Source of the DNA: Torymus aiolomorphi
Lineage: Eukaryota > Arthropoda > Insecta > Hymenoptera > Torymidae
Assembly: GCA_036365515.1 (NCBI GenBank)
Contig: CM070873.1
Coordinates: forward strand, 193,625,104-193,689,103
Direction: 5' to 3'
Length of the DNA stretch: 64,000 nt
Of this stretch, positions 59,903 to 64,000 are shown in pieces. The notes under the pieces were generated by a model, which saw only the letters and a program-made list of their open reading frames with translations, was not told the origin of the DNA and ran no database searches. Position 1 is the first letter of the stretch. Each line of letters opens with the position of its first letter. A program made the position numbers and the translations under genes.

Positions 59903-59973
59903 CGTTGCGTAGCGTAGCGGTTAGAGCGTTAGCCTTGTAATCCGAGGGTCCCGAGTTCGATCCCACCTTAGGT
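59903..59973 (+). ncRNA. tRNA-like pol III cassette in E1
   Basis: The A box is TAGCGTAGCGG at 59910-59920 and the B box-like GAGTTCGATCC at 59953-59963. The CTTGTAA loop matches the cassette at 56130. The T-arm does not pair well, so a pol III promoter relic is more likely than an active tRNA. Confidence 0.55.
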
Positions 59974-60461
59974 CAAAAATTTTTTCTGCGTTTTTTTCTG
60001 TTAGATAATATGTAAATGCGAAACTGCGAGCGATAATTAATATAAATTAATGCGAATATGTAATAATAATTTGATTTAATATTAATAAAATTACTATATA
60101 ATAACTATGCAGAATCCATATTAAGTTACAGGAGTTCAGGAAAAATCACCAACTTCAATGCGGATGGTTGTACGAAAAGGCTACAAGGAAGAAAAAACTT
60201 TTATTTCAAAATTATTAAAAAAAAAATTTTTATTATTTTTTTGAAATAATTAGCAAAATATTTTGTAAAATTGACTAAACAGATAGTTGATTCAACAAAT
60301 CATTTATTCATATTTATTAAATATTTCGTTAATCTAATGCAGCGGTTAGTTAGTATCATAAAATATTTCACTGTTTTAATTAAATGTTTAGTAATTACAA
60401 ACAAGTATTTAGTCAACATAATTGAATAATTTATCAAACAAGATAAATTGTTAGTTAATAC

Positions 60462-61090
60462 AATGAATCGTTTAGTCAGTTTCACAAAATTATTTATTGC
60501 TCCAGATAAATACTTAGTAATTTCAGTAAAATGTTTTGTCGAATTGATTAAGTATTTCATTGATCTTAATAATCTGTTAGTTCATCCAATGAATCGTTTA
60601 GTCAATTTCATAAAATATTTTGTTGCTCCAGATAAATATTTTGTAATTTCAGGAAAATCTTTAGTCAAATTGATTAAGTATTTCATTGTTCTTAATAACC
60701 CGTTAGTTCATGCAATGAATTGTTTAGTCAATTTCATAAATTATTTTGTTGCTCCAGATAAATGTTTTGTAATTTGAATAAAATATTTTATCAAATTGAT
60801 TAAGTATTTCGTTGTTCTTAATAACTAATTAGTTTGTGCAATGAATCGTTTAGTCAATTTTATAAACTATTTTGTTGCTTTAATTAAATATTTAGTCATT
60901 TCAATACAATATTTTATAGAATTCATTTAATATTTTATCAATCTAAATAACCTGTTAGTTGATACAATGAATCGTGTAGTTAACTTCATAAAATATTTCT
61001 TTATTTTTAGTAAATATTTAGTTCATGTAACTAAATATTTTGTTATTTTAAATAACTAAATTAGCTGATTCAATATAATATTTAGTTGGC
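60462..61090. repeat. 126-bp tandem array near the right end of E1
   Basis: AATGAATCGTTTAGTCA or variants start at 60462, 60588, 60714, 60840 and 60966, each 126 bp apart. Open frames in this stretch come from the repeat and are not genes. Confidence 0.9.
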
Positions 61091-61161
61091 AGGCTTTAAT
61101 GAAATCATTTAGTTGTTTCAACTAAATATTTACTTGAAACTACTAATCTTTTTTTTCAGTG

Positions 61162-62340
61162 TATAACAAATAACATAGTGATTAAAAAATGGCATCTAAT
61201 CAGTGTTTTGCGTAATATAAAAAAATAAAATACCGGTAAAATTCTTCTGCTTAAAATCAGTTTGAATACTGAAAAAAGTAAAAATGATATGTTATTGTGA
61301 AAATTTCAACGAATAAAAGTGCTCAGTTAATCTAATATATGATTTCTCACCATGGGAGACGTCAAAATGTTTCAGAGTTCTTAGTAAATATTTTTCTAGA
61401 CAAGATTCAGATAATAATTTCAAAAAGTTTTATCTACACAAGAATGTCAAGAAAGCTTTTATTCTCAGTGATTCTTAGTTCATAAACTGGTTACATTTTT
61501 AATTTTACAAGATTATGTGTGGCAATGATGGGTTATTAATTTAAGTAGTTTCAATAATAATTTCAAGAACTTATATCTCTACTATAAAAGAATATCGAGA
61601 AAGCTTTTTTTCTCACATTTTACAAGTCGTGTAGCAATGATGGGTTATTAATACAAGTGGTCTAATCATATCTACTGAAGTCTGTGTAAATCCACCCGGA
61701 TCCAGCTGAATTTCCCATGTGACATAGATCCAACTGGGTTTCCTAGCTGGATATTTTTTACTGGGTTCTAGTGATAATTTCAACAAATCCAAGTGTTGAG
61801 AATAATATAATTAATTATTGGCTCATGGTGCCAATAATTCATTGCAAAGCTACAAAAATAATTAATGATATTAATTATACAAGAAAATCGAAAGTTCAGA
61901 AGTAAAGTCGTTCGTGGTTGTATGTAGAGAACTGAAAAGTGATTCAGCGGTTTACGTAGTACTTGAGAAAGATTATATGTACAAAGTAGACTCTCTAATC
62001 AAAGCAATGGATTTATATGTCAAGTACTCTGTAATAATCAAACAATCGAAATCAAAATTTTGTAAACATCTTGTTCAGTTTTTCGAATATTTTATTTACA
62101 AAGTTATCGAGAAATCCATTTATAATAACATTTGGAAACTTGTTAAATCTATAAATAGGGTACAACACGTTTAATGTATGCGAGTATTTAGTGCATTAAG
62201 GGGGTCAAACACCTTTACAATTTTCTTCATAAAATGACCTGAAAAAAATTAATTTTCATAATTAGAAATATTTAGAAGTAATATCCTAAAAATATATTCA
62301 ATTTATGATAAAATGAGACCCAAAAAAAAAATTTTGATCG
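61162..62340. other. Right flank of E1, no recognised gene
   Basis: The 114-bp unit resumes at the start. Further on, a short repeated phrase (CAGCTGGATAT, ACTGGGTTTCC) lies near 61700-61770. An 86-codon frame at 61914-62174 begins with ATG, but I recognise no family and give it little weight. Confidence 0.4.
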
Positions 62341-62366
62341 ATTTTAACCAAATATATGGCCATTTC

Positions 62367-62713
62367 AAAATTTTTGCTCTGCCGTCGACTCCAGATTCAG
62401 GAACTGCATATATTTTAATGGGAGAGGTCCTAAAATTTTGGTATTTTATATGACTATTGACTGAAGAGTTGTACGTATCCAATTTATTTGATTAAATCAT
62501 TTTTTACGGTCAAAAATTGCTAAAAAATCTGAATTTCACTTAAATTTAAGATTTTTTAGCAATCTTTGACCGTAAAAAATTATTTAATCAAATACATTGG
62601 ATACGTACAACTCTTCAGTCAATAGACATATAAAATACCAAAATTTTAGGACCTCTCCCATTAAAATATATGCAGTTCCTGAATCTGGAGTCGACGGCAG
62701 AGCTCAAAATTTT
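62367..62713. repeat. Near-perfect 347-bp hairpin
   Basis: The arms 62367-62530 and 62549-62713 are reverse complements at about 95% identity, with an 18-base loop. Shared words include CTGCCGTCGACTCCAGATTC and ATGGGAGAGGTCCTAAAATT. It may be a fold-back MITE or a hairpin RNA source. Confidence 0.9.
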
Positions 62714-64000
62714 ACATTATGTAGAAAACAGCTTTAAAGATAAAATTACTAAAATACTTCTTTATTTCTTCTTCTTTATTTCTTAACTCCATCTCTGCCC
62801 TGAAATACAAAAAAATATTGTTTTTCGCTCAAAATATTTTACATTTAGAACAAATATTCTGGTACCTCAGTACACGATCTATCAGACTGGTAAGCTATGA
62901 GCACGCGTAACAGTCATATCCACATCAGTCAGTCAAGTTTGTTAAGTGGTTTAATATGTAGATCCTTTGGTGCTTTTAAATCCTGTTGTTTTTAATAATC
63001 TTTATCACATATATTAGATTCTTGTACATATACTGAGGTAAATAAAGAATGTGTTGAGAAATACAAAATCCTTCGTGCATGGAATGAAGCCAGTATCGCC
63101 ATAGCCAAATGCTTGAAAAAAATGTTTATAGCAGCAACATTCCTATATTGATCTTCTTTTAATGTCTGATAAGGTGAACTTCTTTACTTGTCCTTCATTA
63201 TTCTTTTTCACATATAATATTATTACTTAATAAAGATAATACGACTGATACATATTTATTGCAGTGCATAACTGTTTGTATTTCAGAAAATAAAATGTCA
63301 ATTATATCATAGCGAGATTCAGGAAATGGCTGATAATGGTAGCTTTCTGGCAGAAGCGAAGGTTCCATAACATTTTTCTGCACAATAGCATATCTTTCGC
63401 TTCCTTTAAAAGTTGATTTAAATCTGTACACTAAATGTTTTTTGTAATAGTCAATATAGACTTCATTTTTCTTTAGTATCAATCCCTGTTATTTTAAGGC
63501 CATGTGATACTCAACAAAAATCGTGTTCTGTTCAGTCGATAATGCAGGTGGAGTCAACTATTATATATTGAACGGTAGATGGCGCTGTAGAACTTTTAGT
63601 TCCAAAAAATGCTCACAGATGGCATGTATAATATAAGAAATCATTTTTTATCATAAAAAAATTATGATAATATTCATATCAAGTTTGTATATTTTTTCAA
63701 ACAACAATTCTTATAAATAAATCTTGCGAGAATAAATGAGATTTTAAACAGTATCTTTGTAAACATCGTTTAAAATATAGATTTTAAGGTTACATTTGAA
63801 AAGTTGTAATTTATAGCTTCTCGTACAAGATTTTTTTTGTAAAATTAATATTTTTCAAAAACCATTTCCAAAGCTGAAAATCGGTTTACGAATCAAAGTA
63901 TCCATCTTAAACTTTATAGAATTATTCTATCATGTAATGTAATTCGCTTACTGATAGTAATTTCATAGTACAGAATAGTACTGAATAAAGCGATGATGGC
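62714..64000. other. AT-rich end of window, one possible exon
   Basis: A minus-strand frame at 63198-63482 (94 codons) has balanced composition over its middle part and may be an exon of an unseen gene, but I recognise no family. Elsewhere I see only AT-rich sequence. Confidence 0.25.

Larger units (their letters stand above)
39411..60000. repeat. 458-bp tandem array of E1, nine units, interrupted
   Basis: The landmark AACCGACAAGATATTTAG (later AAGCCGA) occurs at 39411, 39869, 47694, 57294, 57752, 58209, 58668, 59125 and 59581. Uninterrupted spacings are 456-459 bp. Across E2 and E3 the spacing is exactly 458 once they and one copy of each 2-bp duplication are removed. Across E4 it is 449, explained by a 9-base gap in that unit (AAGCACTAT missing near 47857). 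Confidence 0.9.
38727..61161. mobile_element. E1: outer non-coding TIR element, 22.4 kb with nested insertions
   Basis: The left terminus CACTGAAAAAAAGATT at 38727 and right terminus AATCTTTTTTTTCAGTG at 61161 are inverted repeats; subterminal TTTAGTTGAAACAACTAAAT-like motifs also pair. The target duplication is TA, supported by comparison with the uninterrupted neighbouring 114-bp unit. Subtracting E2, E3 and E4 leaves about 5.9 kb. The content is a nine-unit 458-bp array, a 126-bp array, a tRNA-like cassette and no transposase. The CACTG start resembles the CMC group (CACTA/Mirage/Chapaev), but that placement is inference. Confidence 0.8.

Noticed and set aside
60300..60777. ORFs of 86 and 109 codons near the end of E1
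   Set aside because: They are frames through the 126-bp tandem array, repeated K/L/I/N-rich phrases without a domain.

Overview
This 64-kb window looks like an arthropod genome, most probably an insect (perhaps hymenopteran; I cannot fix the order). The host background is AT-rich and there is no bacterial-style gene organisation. LTR retrotransposons of three superfamilies (Ty3/gypsy, BEL/Pao, copia) and many non-coding terminal-inverted-repeat (TIR) elements fill it. I found no complete host gene. The only host-derived coding sequence I recognise is a broken piece of the RNA polymerase III second-largest subunit (RPC2/POLR3B) at 38.0-38.5 kb.

Layout. 1-1546: small palindromic repeats with TA microsatellite cores. 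1547-6024: LTR element A on the minus strand, with two LTRs, a lysine-tRNA-type primer site, a polypurine tract and one open 645-codon gag-like ORF but no pol. 6025-6626: AT-rich repeat fragment. 6627-7592: a solo LTR whose one part resembles element A and the other part element B. 8525-20070: gypsy element B on the minus strand, arranged as a dimer: LTR, gag, pol, an extra ORF, a shared LTR, then a truncated second copy of leader plus gag. 20071-20855: end of a CACTGA-type TIR element that cuts the integrase of a decayed BEL/Pao element (20856-29620). That element is also split in gag by a 3-kb palindromic TIR element (24785-27765). 29622-30922: element made mainly of a 166-bp minisatellite. 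30960-34328: decayed copia element. 34329-38726: non-repetitive or unidentified sequence, including a CpG/GAGA-rich island and the RPC2 fragments.

38727-61161 is the most remarkable part: a 22.4-kb stack of nested non-coding TIR elements. The outer element (E1, TIR CACTGAAAAAAA) holds a 458-bp tandem array. Three other elements (E2 1.1 kb, E3 6.2 kb, E4 9.1 kb, TIRs starting CCC) inserted into that array, each with a 2-bp target duplication. Removing them in silico restores the 458-bp register to the base. E4 in turn contains E5 (582 bp, TIR CACTGAGAG), a TTAA-flanked MITE, a TAA-flanked MITE and an E1-like fragment. Several of these families carry their own satellite-like array, and E1, E2, E3 and E5 each carry a tRNA-like A-box/B-box cassette. 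61162-64000 is AT-rich flank with a nearly perfect 347-bp hairpin.

Relations between parts. Elements A and B share a gag N-terminal domain, primer-site type and LTR-end sequence, and the solo LTR is a natural A/B recombinant. This suggests that gag-only A is moved by B-type enzymes. The TIR elements contain no transposase, so they must also depend on enzymes encoded elsewhere.
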